DNA of 64,000 nucleotides from Paenibacillus uliginis N3/975 (GCF_900177425.1 NZ_LT840184.1:2310613-2374612), one strand, 5' to 3'; numbered from the stretch's first letter, positions 16,696 to 25,299 are shown. Made by a program: numbers and translations. Notes: generated from the letters alone by a model not told the origin.

Positions 16696-17544
16696 ATGAG
16701 CAAGGAAACGTTGATTTTGGATGGCAATCAAGTGGCGAACAGCATTAAAGAAGCATTGAAAGAGCGTGTGAAAAGATTGGTTCAGGAAGGGACAACACCT
16801 TGCCTGGCGACGGTCTTGGTCGGAGATGACCCTGCTTCGGAAACGTATGTCCGTATGAAGGGCAACGCATGCAAGAGGCTGGGGATTGACTCCAAGCGTG
16901 TGGTATTGGATCAGATGACTTCTACTGAACAGTTAATCCATGTAATAAATGAGCTGAATAACGACCCTTCTGTGCACGGGATTTTGCTGCAGCATCCTGT
17001 GCCGCATCACATTGATGAGCGGGCCGCGTTTGAAGCGATTTCGATTGAAAAAGACGTAGATGGTGTAACAATGCTCGGTTTTGCTCAAAATGCGTTTGGT
17101 CAGGCTCTATTTCCTTCCTGCACGCCTGCAGCGATTATGGCAATTATGGATGCTTACCACATTCCGATTGAAGGAAAGCATGCGGTTGTCGTTGGGAGAA
17201 GTCCGATCCTCGGCAAACCGGTATCTATGATGCTTCTGAACCGGAATGCAACGGTAACAATTTGCCATTCCAGAACACAAAATTTGGATCACCTGGTGTC
17301 ACAAGGTGATATCGTGGTGGCAGCGGTCGGAAAACCGAACTTCATACAGGGAGATTGGATTAAACCGGGTGCTGTAATTATGGATGCCGGTTATAACGAA
17401 GGAAATATCGGAGATTGCGATTATGAAGCTTGCTTCCCGCATGCAAGTGCAATTACCCCAGTTCCGGGCGGAGTAGGACCTGTTACGATTGCAACACTGC
17501 TGAAACATACGGTTGATGCCGCTGAAAGATCGATGAAAGCATAA
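16696..17544 (+). CDS. folD: Methylenetetrahydrofolate dehydrogenase/cyclohydrolase FolD
   Basis: A 282-residue bifunctional cytosolic enzyme that interconverts 5,10-methylene-THF and 10-formyl-THF, feeding purine and fMet synthesis. Visible signatures: YVRMKGNACKRLGI with catalytic Tyr51 and Lys55, GILLQHPVPHHI, KDVDG, and the NADP-binding VVVGRSPILGKPVSMML. Near the end PVPGGVGPVTIATLL is the second PROSITE signature. Length and order match FolD. Preceded by a ZTP riboswitch, so its expression should rise when 10-formyl-THF is low. AAAGGGCTGATC precedes ATG 16696. A loose stem followed by 17607 repeat motif lies downstream. Confidence 0.98.
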   Translation: MSKETLILDGNQVANSIKEALKERVKRLVQEGTTPCLATVLVGDDPASETYVRMKGNACKRLGIDSKRVVLDQMTSTEQLIHVINELNNDPSVHGILLQHPVPHHIDERAAFEAISIEKDVDGVTMLGFAQNAFGQALFPSCTPAAIMAIMDAYHIPIEGKHAVVVGRSPILGKPVSMMLLNRNATVTICHSRTQNLDHLVSQGDIVVAAVGKPNFIQGDWIKPGAVIMDAGYNEGNIGDCDYEACFPHASAITPVPGGVGPVTIATLLKHTVDAAERSMKA

Positions 17545-17606
17545 GTTTGAGCGCAAGTTGAGAGGGCAGTCCCAAAAGTGATTTTTAATTAATATCAGGG
17601 ACAGTA

Positions 17607-17628
17607 CGATTCGTACGCGTAGCGTCTT
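17607..17628. repeat. Short recurrent motif, copy 1
   Basis: CGATTCGTACGCGTAGCGTC and neighbours recur near gene 3' ends at 33491-33512, 54038-54058 and 57647-57667 with small changes. Here it follows folD and a loose stem (GGCAGTCCC near 17564 and GGGACAG at 17598-17604). Confidence 0.5.
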
Positions 17629-17765
17629 CAGTTAATCATTTTATGCTCTGCCCCGGTGTCTGAAATTTGTTATGCATGCGTTTACTATGATATTATGCAC
17701 CTGACGATGGTTGAGGCTTGATTTTTGTATCATTATTCTCGAACTAACTTATAAGGAGGGTGAAT

Positions 17766-18047
17766 ATGGAGTGGTTAGCTGTACAACCCTATTATAAGAT
17801 TCAAAGGGAAGTTGGAAGTACGGAACAAGTGATGTATGAGGATCATCGGACGTTATATTTGTATCGCGATAAGATCGTAACACATTATCGTGAATTTCCC
17901 GTCGCAGATGTGTTTGACCTATCTTTCCGTCAGATGGGGGATGTAGGGGGTTTTTTATACCTGCACACGAAGCTTGGAGTTTATTCTTATACTGTAAAGG
18001 AAGACCCATCCGGATTCATTGGAGCCTTTAAAAGTTTAAAACAATGA
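17766..18047 (+). CDS. Small conserved-looking protein, PH-like fold possible
   Basis: A 93-residue protein starting at ATG 17766, with AAGGAGG (17752-17758) seven bases upstream. It appears to be a string of beta strands (RTLYLYRDKIVTHYREF, then VADVFDLSFR, then FLYLHTKLGVYSYTV) closed by a C-terminal helix (SGFIGAFKSLK), the order of a bacterial PH-like domain. No signal peptide or membrane helix, no Cys. I do not recognise a named family and assign no role. A terminator follows at 18067-18093. Confidence 0.7.
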   Translation: MEWLAVQPYYKIQREVGSTEQVMYEDHRTLYLYRDKIVTHYREFPVADVFDLSFRQMGDVGGFLYLHTKLGVYSYTVKEDPSGFIGAFKSLKQ

Positions 18048-18066
18048 ATAGTAAAGTGATAAAAAT

Positions 18067-18093
18067 CGTCAGCGCATAGCTGGCGTTTTTTTT
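18067..18093 (+). terminator. Rho-independent terminator
   Basis: CGTCAGC (18067-18073) with GCTGGCG (18079-18085), one T-G pair, then eight T. Confidence 0.85.
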
Positions 18094-18239
18094 ATCTTAC
18101 GGGGTCTGTAAAGATCGCACGGTCCAGTAAATAACTGGACTAATGTCGGGAATGAAGACTTGGCTCAAGCAGGTTCCCAGAATATGCCTGTTTTTATAAA
18201 CTGATAACACCAAAATGAATTGCAAGAATTTGCAAGGTA

Positions 18240-18374
18240 ATTGTTGTCAGGAGGATTTGCATTGGGATGAAGGGGATGTCATATCCGAGATTCGCCGTAT
18301 ATTCCTATTCGGCAGCTTTTCTCTGGACGGCTGCATATTTCTCCCTCGGTATGTTTGTGTTCGGGGATAATTAG
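18240..18374 (+). pseudogene. C-terminal remnant of a DedA-family gene
   Basis: The plus strand from ~18240 to TAG 18372-18374 reads ICIGMKGMSYPRFAVYSYSA followed by AFLWTAAYFSLGMFVFGDN. This resembles the end of a DedA-family membrane protein, in which G-M-x-x-M-x-Y-x-x-F is followed by a helix and G-x-x-x-G. An in-frame stop lies upstream at 18216-18218, so the N-terminal two thirds are gone. A short frame from ATG 18267 (35 codons, one membrane helix) could still be translated, but no close ribosome site is in proper position. The end overlaps the minus-strand gene at 18371 by four bases. Confidence 0.4.
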
Positions 18375-18598
18375 TCAGCCGAACGTTGAATTATACGGAT
18401 ATATTCACGTGGACGAAAGGATTGGGTTCCTATATCCGTTTCCAATGTGTTGATTGTGTTTATATTATACTTGGGACTGTGTGGTGCATACTTTGGTTCC
18501 GGGTAGTGTAAACGGTTGACATGCCAGTCCAGCACAGCGGCCCCCAGCACAAGTAAAGCGAACAAAATACAGCATACTGTAATCTTTCGGACGATCAT
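18371..18598 (-). CDS. Small single-pass membrane protein, 75 aa
   Basis: A 75-residue protein on the minus strand; ATG 18598 is supported by AGGAG (18607-18611) eight bases upstream. One hydrophobic helix (residues ~5-24, with two adjacent Cys) is followed by a polar tail of ~50 residues containing WHVNRLHYPEPKYAPHSPKYN. It could be a membrane-anchored or exported peptide; the Cys are inside the helix and do not make a lipobox. No family is recognised. It is divergent from the mrp operon, whose promoter lies at 18658-18687. Confidence 0.55.
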   Translation of the reverse strand: MIVRKITVCCILFALLVLGAAVLDWHVNRLHYPEPKYAPHSPKYNINTINTLETDIGTQSFRPREYIRIIQRSAD

Positions 18599-18657
18599 TC
18601 TAATCACTCCTCACTTAAGAGTGATGCCCACTTAGTGTATTTTCATTCACAATACCT

Positions 18658-18687
18658 TTGACAAAAGTATTATTCATAGGCTATACT
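18658..18687 (+). promoter_or_regulatory. Sigma-A-type promoter for the mrp operon
   Basis: TTGACA (18658-18663) and TATACT (18682-18687) are 18 bases apart. The next start is mrpA TTG 18853; a terminator hairpin lies between, at 18749-18769. Confidence 0.6.
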
Positions 18688-18748
18688 GATTCACAGTTTG
18701 AGATGTGTTTATTTTTGAGTTAATAACTACATATGGAAATAACCGGAG

Positions 18749-18781
18749 GAGCCTGCCAACAGCAGGCTCTTTTTGTGTTTT
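18749..18781 (+). terminator. Terminator-like hairpin in the mrp leader
   Basis: GAGCCTGC (18749-18756) with GCAGGCTC (18762-18769) around CAACA, followed by TTTTTGTGTTTTTTT. It lies between the predicted promoter and mrpA, with no gene of its own upstream, so it may act as an attenuator. No ligand-binding structure was recognised. Confidence 0.65.
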
Positions 18782-18852
18782 TTTGGTCTTACGAATTTTT
18801 GATTGGTAATACTGAGAAAAGATTAACATATTGGGGTTAAGGAGGAATCAAC

Positions 18853-21711
18853 TTGTCGCTGCTTCATGTCGCCATTATGGCACCTATTATTTTTGCCGTT
18901 CTGGTACCTCTTATTTACAAGTTTACGAAACGTATTCACACAGGATGGTTTGTCCTTCCTGTACCGGTCATCTTATTTGTTTATTTCCTAAGCAGAATTC
19001 CTTCTGTACAGGAAGGTGAGGGAGTGCTCTCAAGCTTACCGTGGATACCTTCCCTGGGCATCAATTTTACGGTATACCTGGATGGGCTCAGCCTTTTGTT
19101 CGCCCTGTTGATTACCGGAATCGGCTTACTTGTCATTCTATATTCTGTCTTTTATATGGATAAGAACAAGGAAGCGATTCATCGGTTTTATGTATACCTG
19201 CTTCTGTTCATGGGTGCGATGCTTGGTGTCGTTTTGTCCGATAATGTGATGGTTCTTTACGGATTTTGGGAGTTGACGAGCGTTTCATCCTTTCTGCTGA
19301 TTGCTTTCTGGTATTCCCGTGAACGATCAAGATACGGAGCTCTGAAATCGATGCTCATTACAGTATTCGGCGGTCTTGCCATGTTTACTGGCTTCCTGAT
19401 GCTTTCTATTATGTCCGGAAGCATGAGCGTAAGGGAGATCATTGGTCAGGTCTCTGAAATGACAGATCATACATTATTTATTCCCGCCATGATTTTGATT
19501 CTGCTTGGCGCCTTTACGAAATCGGCCCAGTTTCCGTTTCATATTTGGCTGCCGGATGCGATGGAAGCACCGACTCCAGTCAGCGCCTATCTTCACTCGG
19601 CAACAATGGTTAAAGCAGGGCTTTATTTGGTTGCACGCTTTAGTCCGGTGTTTGCCGGGCAGGCGGAATGGTTCTGGCTGGTTACAGTTGTCGGCCTTAC
19701 TACGTTGATTTACGGATCCATCCGGGCCATTAAGCAGACTGATCTAAAGGCACTGCTTGCGTTTTCAACGATAAGCCAGCTCGGTCTGATTATGAGTTTG
19801 CTCGGGCTTGGCTCGGCTGCCGCTTTTTATTCCGGGAGTCCCGAATCTCTGATTTACACGAAAGCAACGACAGCCGCTATTTTTCACTTGATAAACCATG
19901 CCACCTTTAAAGGTGCGCTGTTTATGGTGGTTGGTATTGTCGACCACGAAACCGGAACGCGTGATATCCGGAAGCTTGGTGGTCTGATGGCACTGATGCC
20001 AATCACATTTACGGTGGCTGCTATTGGGGCTTTCTCCATGGCCGGGTTACCGCCGTTCAACGGATTTTTGAGTAAAGAAATGTTCTTTACGGCCGTTCTC
20101 CATGTAACGGAAATGGATTTCTGGAATGTACAGACTTGGGGCGTACTCATTCCTGTTGTGGCTTGGATCGCGAGCGTATTCACATTCCTGTACAGCATGA
20201 TTTTGGTGTTCAAGACTTTCACAGGCAAACTGCAACCGGCCAAGCTGGATAAGAAGCCGCATGAGGCGCCTCTTGGAATGCTGATACCGCCAGTGATTTT
20301 GGCATCACTTGCCGTTGTATTCGGTTTGTTCCCAAACCTGCTGTCCTACTCACTTATTGAACCGGCGATGGCTGCCATTATGCCAGATATGCTCGCACCA
20401 GGCGAGAAATTCATGGTGAAGATCGAGTTCTGGCACGGGTGGACAACCGAGATTTTTATGACGATAGGCATTATCGTGCTGGGGACGATTCTGTACAAGT
20501 TTTATGGAAGACTTCGTCTGCTCAATCGCCCATTATTCAACCGGGTTACGTTTAACCGGATATACGACCGGGGATTAAATTCTCTTGAACAGGGCGGGAA
20601 AAAGCTGACAGGTAGCTATATGACCGGGTCTATTCGGCACTACATGATTTATATTTTTGGGTTTATGATCTTACTTTTAGGATATGCCATGGTGTATTCG
20701 GATGGGATCAAGATTAATATTTCACAATACGCTCCGATATCGTTCTACGAATCGATCGTCATTATCGTGCTTGTGATATCGGTTCTTGCGCTTCCATTTG
20801 TCCGCTCACGTCTAGTTGCCATTATTTTGACAGGCATGTCGGGCTATATGGTCACATTGTTCTTTGTATTGTTTCGGGCGCCGGACTTGGCTCTTACACA
20901 GATGGTTGTGGAGACAGTCTCCGTTATGCTGTTCCTGCTGTGCTTCTATCATCTGCCGAAACTCAAGAAGGAGCATGTTCCACTGAGATTCAAGTGGACC
21001 AATGCGCTAATCTCGATCGGTGTAGGCGTTGTGGTGACACTCATTGCTTTGGGAGCAACCAGCGGCAGAATGTTTGAACCTATTTCAGACTTCTTCTTGA
21101 AAGAAAGCTATACGTCAGCTGGAGGTAAAAATGTCGTCAACGTCATTCTAGTAGATTTCCGTGGATTTGATACGATGCTAGAAATCACGGTGTTATGTAT
21201 TGCAGCTTTGGGTATCTATGCCATGATCAAGATCGATCCGGGCGATGCCATTCTGGGGCAACGGGAGATGAGACAGGATATCCTCTTACCGAAAAGCAAC
21301 GACGTAATACTGAAAACGATCTCGAAAGTGGTCATCTTTATCGTCTTGACGTTTGCTCTTTATTTATTCCTTGCCGGACACAACAGCACAGGTGGAGGCT
21401 TCGTCGGGGGACTAATGACTGCCTCAGCGTTGGTGCTACTTTCGATGGCCTTTGGTATGAATGTAAGCCAGAAAATGATTCCGGTAAACTTCAGAACGGT
21501 CACGGCTATAGGCCTTCTTTTGGCGTATTTTACAGGTATGGGATCCTTCCTGTTCGACATGCCGTTCCTCAGTCATGCTTTCGGGCATTTTGAACTGCCG
21601 CTGCTGGGAGATACTGAGCTTGCTACCGCTCTGCTGTTCGATATGGGTGTATATTTGGCAGTTGTAGGAGTCACCATGACGATCATTTATTCAATTGGGA
21701 GGGACAACTAG
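18853..21711 (+). CDS. mrpA: Na+/H+ antiporter subunit MrpA fused to MrpB
   Basis: A 952-residue inner-membrane protein. TTG 18853 follows AAGGAGG (18838-18844). Residues ~1-640 are the NuoL-like proton channel (FWELTSVSSFLLIAFWY, KSAQFPFHIWLPDAMEAPTPVSAYLHSATMVKAG split by short loops); ~640-800 match the MrpA C-terminal region (VRSRLVAIILTGMSGYMVTLFFVLFRAPDLALTQ); the last ~145 residues match MrpB (LAGHNSTGGGFVGGL, PLLGDTELATALLFDMGVYLAVVG). In B. subtilis MrpA is ~800 residues and MrpB a separate ~143-residue protein; here no stop or start separates them. The Mrp complex exchanges cytosolic Na+ for protons, giving Na+ and alkali tolerance and pH homeostasis. Confidence 0.95.
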   Translation: MSLLHVAIMAPIIFAVLVPLIYKFTKRIHTGWFVLPVPVILFVYFLSRIPSVQEGEGVLSSLPWIPSLGINFTVYLDGLSLLFALLITGIGLLVILYSVFYMDKNKEAIHRFYVYLLLFMGAMLGVVLSDNVMVLYGFWELTSVSSFLLIAFWYSRERSRYGALKSMLITVFGGLAMFTGFLMLSIMSGSMSVREIIGQVSEMTDHTLFIPAMILILLGAFTKSAQFPFHIWLPDAMEAPTPVSAYLHSATMVKAGLYLVARFSPVFAGQAEWFWLVTVVGLTTLIYGSIRAIKQTDLKALLAFSTISQLGLIMSLLGLGSAAAFYSGSPESLIYTKATTAAIFHLINHATFKGALFMVVGIVDHETGTRDIRKLGGLMALMPITFTVAAIGAFSMAGLPPFNGFLSKEMFFTAVLHVTEMDFWNVQTWGVLIPVVAWIASVFTFLYSMILVFKTFTGKLQPAKLDKKPHEAPLGMLIPPVILASLAVVFGLFPNLLSYSLIEPAMAAIMPDMLAPGEKFMVKIEFWHGWTTEIFMTIGIIVLGTILYKFYGRLRLLNRPLFNRVTFNRIYDRGLNSLEQGGKKLTGSYMTGSIRHYMIYIFGFMILLLGYAMVYSDGIKINISQYAPISFYESIVIIVLVISVLALPFVRSRLVAIILTGMSGYMVTLFFVLFRAPDLALTQMVVETVSVMLFLLCFYHLPKLKKEHVPLRFKWTNALISIGVGVVVTLIALGATSGRMFEPISDFFLKESYTSAGGKNVVNVILVDFRGFDTMLEITVLCIAALGIYAMIKIDPGDAILGQREMRQDILLPKSNDVILKTISKVVIFIVLTFALYLFLAGHNSTGGGFVGGLMTASALVLLSMAFGMNVSQKMIPVNFRTVTAIGLLLAYFTGMGSFLFDMPFLSHAFGHFELPLLGDTELATALLFDMGVYLAVVGVTMTIIYSIGRDN

Positions 21712-21713
21712 CC

Positions 21714-22052
21714 ATGGAATTATATATGTCACTTGCGATCGGTGTTTTATTTGCTGTTGGGGTATACTTGATTCTCTCCAAAAGCCTGCTTCGCATTATT
21801 TTGGGAACTTCTCTAATTTCACACGGGGTTAACTTGCTGCTGCTGACAACGGCCAAGCTTAAGACAGGTGCAGCACCGCTGCTTGGGGAACAGGCGAAAT
21901 CGTATGTTGATCCGCTCCCTCAGGCGCTTATTTTGACGTCCATTGTTATCAGCTTCGGCGTGACGTCGTTCTTTTTCGTACTTGCTTATAAAGCGTATCA
22001 GCGGCTCGGGACTGATGATATGGAAGAATTGAGGGGGGAAGAGGATGAATAA
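21714..22052 (+). CDS. mrpC: Na+/H+ antiporter subunit MrpC
   Basis: A 112-residue membrane protein of the NuoK family with three helices. Signatures are YLILSKSLLRIILGTSLISHGVNLLLL and DPLPQALILTSIVISFGVTSFFF, with the conserved G-x-N and LPQALVLTAIVI segments. It starts two bases after the mrpA stop and overlaps mrpD by eight bases (22045-22052), so translation is probably coupled. Works in the membrane part of the Mrp complex. Confidence 0.96.
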   Translation: MELYMSLAIGVLFAVGVYLILSKSLLRIILGTSLISHGVNLLLLTTAKLKTGAAPLLGEQAKSYVDPLPQALILTSIVISFGVTSFFFVLAYKAYQRLGTDDMEELRGEEDE

Positions 22053-23526
22053 TCTGATCGTTCTTCCGCTCCTGATTCCATTGCTTACAGCAGTTATCCT
22101 CATTTTCCTGTCCAAAAGAGTGAAGGTGCAGCGATGGATAAGCCTGATCAGTATCTTCCTTAATGGGGTATCAGTTGTGCTCATTATGGATCAGGTTCAG
22201 GAAAAGGGAATCCAGACGTTATATATGGGTGGCTGGTTGCCGCCTTACGGCATCGTGTTCGTGGCGGATATGTTTGCGGTGCTGCTTGTGCTGACAACAC
22301 TTATTGTGGCGGCAGGATGTCTCCTATACGCTTTTCGCACGATTGGCGAGCAGAGAGAGAAGTATTACTTCTATCCGTTTTTTCAATTTCTATTAGCGGG
22401 TGTTATCGGTTCATTTCTGACCGGTGATCTGTTTAATTTGTTTGTCTGTTTTGAAGTCATGCTTATATCTTCCTATGCGCTGATCGTTCTGGGAGGTACC
22501 AAACGACAGCTTAGAGAGACGCTAAAATACATTTTGATCAATATCATTTCGTCTGCGCTGTTTGTTGCTGCCATGGCTTATCTTTACGGTGTGGTCGGTA
22601 CACTGAATATGGCCCATCTATCCGTTCGTGTAGCAGAAGCAGGACAAGGTGGCTTACTGAGTGTGATCGCCATCATGTTTTTGATAGTATTCTCATTGAA
22701 AGCAGGGCTGTTCCTGTTCTTCTGGCTGCCGGGGTCCTATAGTGTTCCTCCCGCAGCTGTAACTGCGTTATTCGGTGCACTGCTGACGAAAGTAGGGCTG
22801 TACGCGATCATCCGCACGTTTACACTCATCTTTTATCACGATCAAGGCTTCACGCACAATATCATTGCTTGGATGGCCATGGCTACAATGATTCTGGGTG
22901 GGCTTGGAGCTGTGGCGTACAAGGATATTCACCGGATTCTTAACTACAATGTGGTCATCAGTGTCGGATTTATCGCTTTCGGTTTGGCTGTGGCAACGAA
23001 GGATTCGCTTGACGGTGCGGTGCTTTATCTCATTCATGACATGATTGCAAAAGCGCTGATGTTCATTCTGGGAGGAATGATCATCTCCGCTGCTGGTACG
23101 AACAAGCTGAACGAGATGGGCGGATTAATTAAACGTTACCCGCTTTTGGGATGGATGTTTTTCATTCTTGCCTTAGCTCTGGTCGGTATTCCGCCCCTTA
23201 GCGGTTTTCCAGGTAAAGTTCTAATGGTTCGCGGCGGTCTGAGTGAAGGTGAATTCCTGCTGACGGCGGTTGCGGTAGCTTCAAGCCTGATTGTGTTGTA
23301 CTCCTTAATGCGTGTATTTATAGGAGCATTCTGGCGGGAAGATCACATGCTGCCTGTTCGGGAAAAGAAAAAATGGCATAGTTCGGCTTATGTATCTGCA
23401 ATCGGTCTATTAGTATTGGTTATTGGACTTGGTGTCGGTTCGGAATGGATTTATTCCTTCGCCGGACAGGCGGCTGAGGTTCTAACCAATCCGTCAATAT
23501 ACATTGAAGCCGTATTAAAGGAGTAG
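22045..23526 (+). CDS. mrpD: Na+/H+ antiporter subunit MrpD
   Basis: A 493-residue NuoN/NuoM-like membrane protein with about 14 helices. Recognisable blocks are GVIGSFLTGDLFNLFVCFEVMLISSY with the conserved Glu, LKAGLFLFFWLPGSYSVPPAAVTALFGALLTKVGLYAIIR, and GIPPLSGFPGKV, each fitting MrpD. GAGGGGGGAAGAGG lies before ATG 22045. It is the second proton-channel-like subunit of the Mrp antiporter and pairs with MrpA in the complex. Confidence 0.96.
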   Translation: MNNLIVLPLLIPLLTAVILIFLSKRVKVQRWISLISIFLNGVSVVLIMDQVQEKGIQTLYMGGWLPPYGIVFVADMFAVLLVLTTLIVAAGCLLYAFRTIGEQREKYYFYPFFQFLLAGVIGSFLTGDLFNLFVCFEVMLISSYALIVLGGTKRQLRETLKYILINIISSALFVAAMAYLYGVVGTLNMAHLSVRVAEAGQGGLLSVIAIMFLIVFSLKAGLFLFFWLPGSYSVPPAAVTALFGALLTKVGLYAIIRTFTLIFYHDQGFTHNIIAWMAMATMILGGLGAVAYKDIHRILNYNVVISVGFIAFGLAVATKDSLDGAVLYLIHDMIAKALMFILGGMIISAAGTNKLNEMGGLIKRYPLLGWMFFILALALVGIPPLSGFPGKVLMVRGGLSEGEFLLTAVAVASSLIVLYSLMRVFIGAFWREDHMLPVREKKKWHSSAYVSAIGLLVLVIGLGVGSEWIYSFAGQAAEVLTNPSIYIEAVLKE

Positions 23527-23531
23527 TGGAG

Positions 23532-24008
23532 ATGGGCCTTCAAATTGTATTAAATCTAATCATCGCCTTCGTCTGGATGTTTCTTTATTCGGACTGGTCT
23601 CCCCAGCGATTCATCCTTGGATATCTGATCGGTGCCATCCTCATTGGACTATTGAACCGATTCTGGCCGCATGACTTTTATTTGCGGAAGTTATGGGCAG
23701 TTATTGCACTGCTCTTCCTGTTTCTGAAAGAGCTGTTTAAGTCGAGCATTACCGTGCTTGGTCAAGTTATTAGACCGAGACTGAATATTCGCCCGGGTAT
23801 TTTTGCATATGAGACGGAGCTAAAAAGTGATTGGGAGATCACCGTGTTGTCTTGTCTGATATGTCTGACCCCTGGCACGCTGACCTTGGAAGTGTCTCAT
23901 GACAAGCGGACGTTATATATTCACGCCATGGATATAGAGGATAAGGGTGAGGTTGTTCGGCAGATCAAGGATACCTTTGAAAAAGCAATTTTGGAGGTGA
24001 CAAGGTAA
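23532..24008 (+). CDS. mrpE: Na+/H+ antiporter subunit MrpE
   Basis: A 158-residue membrane protein. ATG 23532 has AAAGGAG about eight bases upstream, overlapping the end of mrpD; GTG 23526 is in frame but too near the ribosome site. Signatures: FVWMFLYSDWSPQRFILGYLIGA, LFLKELFKSS, and LTPGTLTLEVSHDKRTLYIHAMD, which is typical of MrpE (MNHE). Two or three N-terminal helices then a cytosolic domain. Overlaps mrpF by one base. Confidence 0.95.
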   Translation: MGLQIVLNLIIAFVWMFLYSDWSPQRFILGYLIGAILIGLLNRFWPHDFYLRKLWAVIALLFLFLKELFKSSITVLGQVIRPRLNIRPGIFAYETELKSDWEITVLSCLICLTPGTLTLEVSHDKRTLYIHAMDIEDKGEVVRQIKDTFEKAILEVTR

Positions 24009-24292
24009 TGCTTAATAACATACTTATCGCTTCTCTGGTTATATTGTCACTTGCTATGCTCGGATGTTTATATCGCTTGATCAAAGGGCCTTCCATGAAC
24101 GATCGGATTATGGCGCTGGATACGATTGGAATTATTTTACTGTCTATGATCGCTGTTCTTTCGATGCTATTCCGGACAGAAGCGTATTTTGACATCATAT
24201 TACTGATTGGTACTCTGACATTTATAGGCTCTACAGCCTTGGCAAGATTTATTGAAAGAGGTGATGTCATTGAACGGAGTAACGATGAGTGA
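24008..24292 (+). CDS. mrpF: Na+/H+ antiporter subunit MrpF
   Basis: A 94-residue protein with three membrane helices. The LYRLIKGPSMNDRIMALDTIGI segment is the MrpF hallmark (RVxxGPxxxDRVxAxDxxG), followed by FDIILLIGTLTFIGSTALARFIERG. The ATG at 24008 shares one base with the mrpE stop. Ribosome site GGAGGTGACAAGG just upstream. A small structural subunit of the Mrp complex. Confidence 0.96.
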   Translation: MLNNILIASLVILSLAMLGCLYRLIKGPSMNDRIMALDTIGIILLSMIAVLSMLFRTEAYFDIILLIGTLTFIGSTALARFIERGDVIERSNDE

Positions 24293-24662
24293 AGTTGGAG
24301 AACTGCTGATCGGGCTATTGGTGCTAATCGGTGCGTTGATAAGCGCTGTGAGCGCATTTGGCTTAATCCGTCTGCCTGATGTGTATTTGAGATCGCATGC
24401 GGCGACCAAAAGCTCGACGCTGGGCGTTCTCTTAATACTAACAGGTGCGTTTCTGTACTTTATGTTCTATGTAGACCATGTTAGCGCGAAGCTTTTGCTA
24501 GGTATTATCTTTGTATTCATCACGGCACCGGTTGCAGGCCATCTGAATGGGAGAGCCGCTTACCGCTCAGGTGTTCCACTGTGGGATCAAAGCACGCATG
24601 ATGACCTTCGCCCTGCACTCGAGAAGGAATGTAAGAACAGTAAGGATAAAGGTACAAATTAG
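24285..24662 (+). CDS. mrpG: Na+/H+ antiporter subunit MrpG
   Basis: A 125-residue protein with three helices. Signatures: FGLIRLPDVYLRSHAATKSSTLGVLLIL and ITAPVAGHLNGRAAYRSG, the MrpG (PhaG/MnhG) pattern. ATG 24285 gives the best match to homologue starts, with GGAG five bases upstream; TTG 24270 with AGAGGTG is a serious alternative, and the frame is open to 24252. It overlaps the end of mrpF. The tail after residue ~95 (WDQSTHDDLRPALEKE) is polar and cytosolic. Last gene of the operon. Confidence 0.94.
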   Translation: MSEVGELLIGLLVLIGALISAVSAFGLIRLPDVYLRSHAATKSSTLGVLLILTGAFLYFMFYVDHVSAKLLLGIIFVFITAPVAGHLNGRAAYRSGVPLWDQSTHDDLRPALEKECKNSKDKGTN

Positions 24663-24740
24663 AAGGATCACACGTTAAAAAAAGTTTATTTACATTTACT
24701 GGATCGTTGGCGATATAATAATGCTGAAGGAGCTGATATA

Positions 24741-25265
24741 TTGTCAATGGTCCATTTGAACCGTCATGTATTCAATAGTCTGGATGAGATGTCTCTCGGA
24801 ACAACGTGTTTTGAACCGTTAATTCAAGCTTTCAAGGAAGTACGTATGCGTGGAGGGGATGAGCGTACTTTCTACACGGGGCTATCAGAGGGGCAGCAGC
24901 AGCTGTTTATTTTTCGCGTGTATTATGATCACGTACATCACTCGCCGGAGGAATTATTTTGGTGGAGTGCATATTTCCTGGCCCAGCCACTGAGATGGTT
25001 GGCTTTGAAAAGCAGTTTCCGGGTTCATGGAGATGACGAGGCTGCCGGGCTTTTGGAAGAAATAGAAAGCTTTTTGACAGCTAGTGGGTATTCCCAGAGT
25101 TTGGAAATATTTGATGTTTCTCGTTCGGATATGGCGGAGAACCTTGAACTTCTAAACTCATTTAACGATTACTATGACAGGCTTCAAAAACACACTGAGG
25201 TAATTCATCAAAGGCTTGCTCAATATATCCGTTCTCATCCCGATGAATTTGTTAATTTGGAGTAG
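24741..25265 (+). CDS. Hypothetical protein, 174 aa
   Basis: A 174-residue soluble protein starting at TTG 24741, with GAAGGAG (24724-24730) ten bases upstream. It looks mainly helical, with a conserved-looking block FYTGLSEGQQQLFIFRVYYDHVHHS and a Trp-rich FWWSAYFLAQPLRW, then a coiled-coil-like C-terminus (LQKHTEVIHQRLAQYIRSHP). I do not recognise the family. No signal peptide or membrane helix. It lies ~78 bases after mrpG with its own probable leader, and a bidirectional terminator follows. Confidence 0.7.
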   Translation: MSMVHLNRHVFNSLDEMSLGTTCFEPLIQAFKEVRMRGGDERTFYTGLSEGQQQLFIFRVYYDHVHHSPEELFWWSAYFLAQPLRWLALKSSFRVHGDDEAAGLLEEIESFLTASGYSQSLEIFDVSRSDMAENLELLNSFNDYYDRLQKHTEVIHQRLAQYIRSHPDEFVNLE

Positions 25266-25272
25266 AGGAACG

Positions 25273-25299
25273 AAAAAACCGCCAATAAGGCGGTTTTTT
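25273..25299. terminator. Bidirectional terminator
   Basis: AAAAAACCGCC (25273-25283) with GGCGGTTTTTT (25289-25299), loop AATAA. It lies between the convergent genes at 24741 (plus) and 25320 (minus). Confidence 0.93.

Noticed and set aside
20047..20262. Minus frames inside mrpA
   Set aside because: Shadows; mrpA is intact and well matched.
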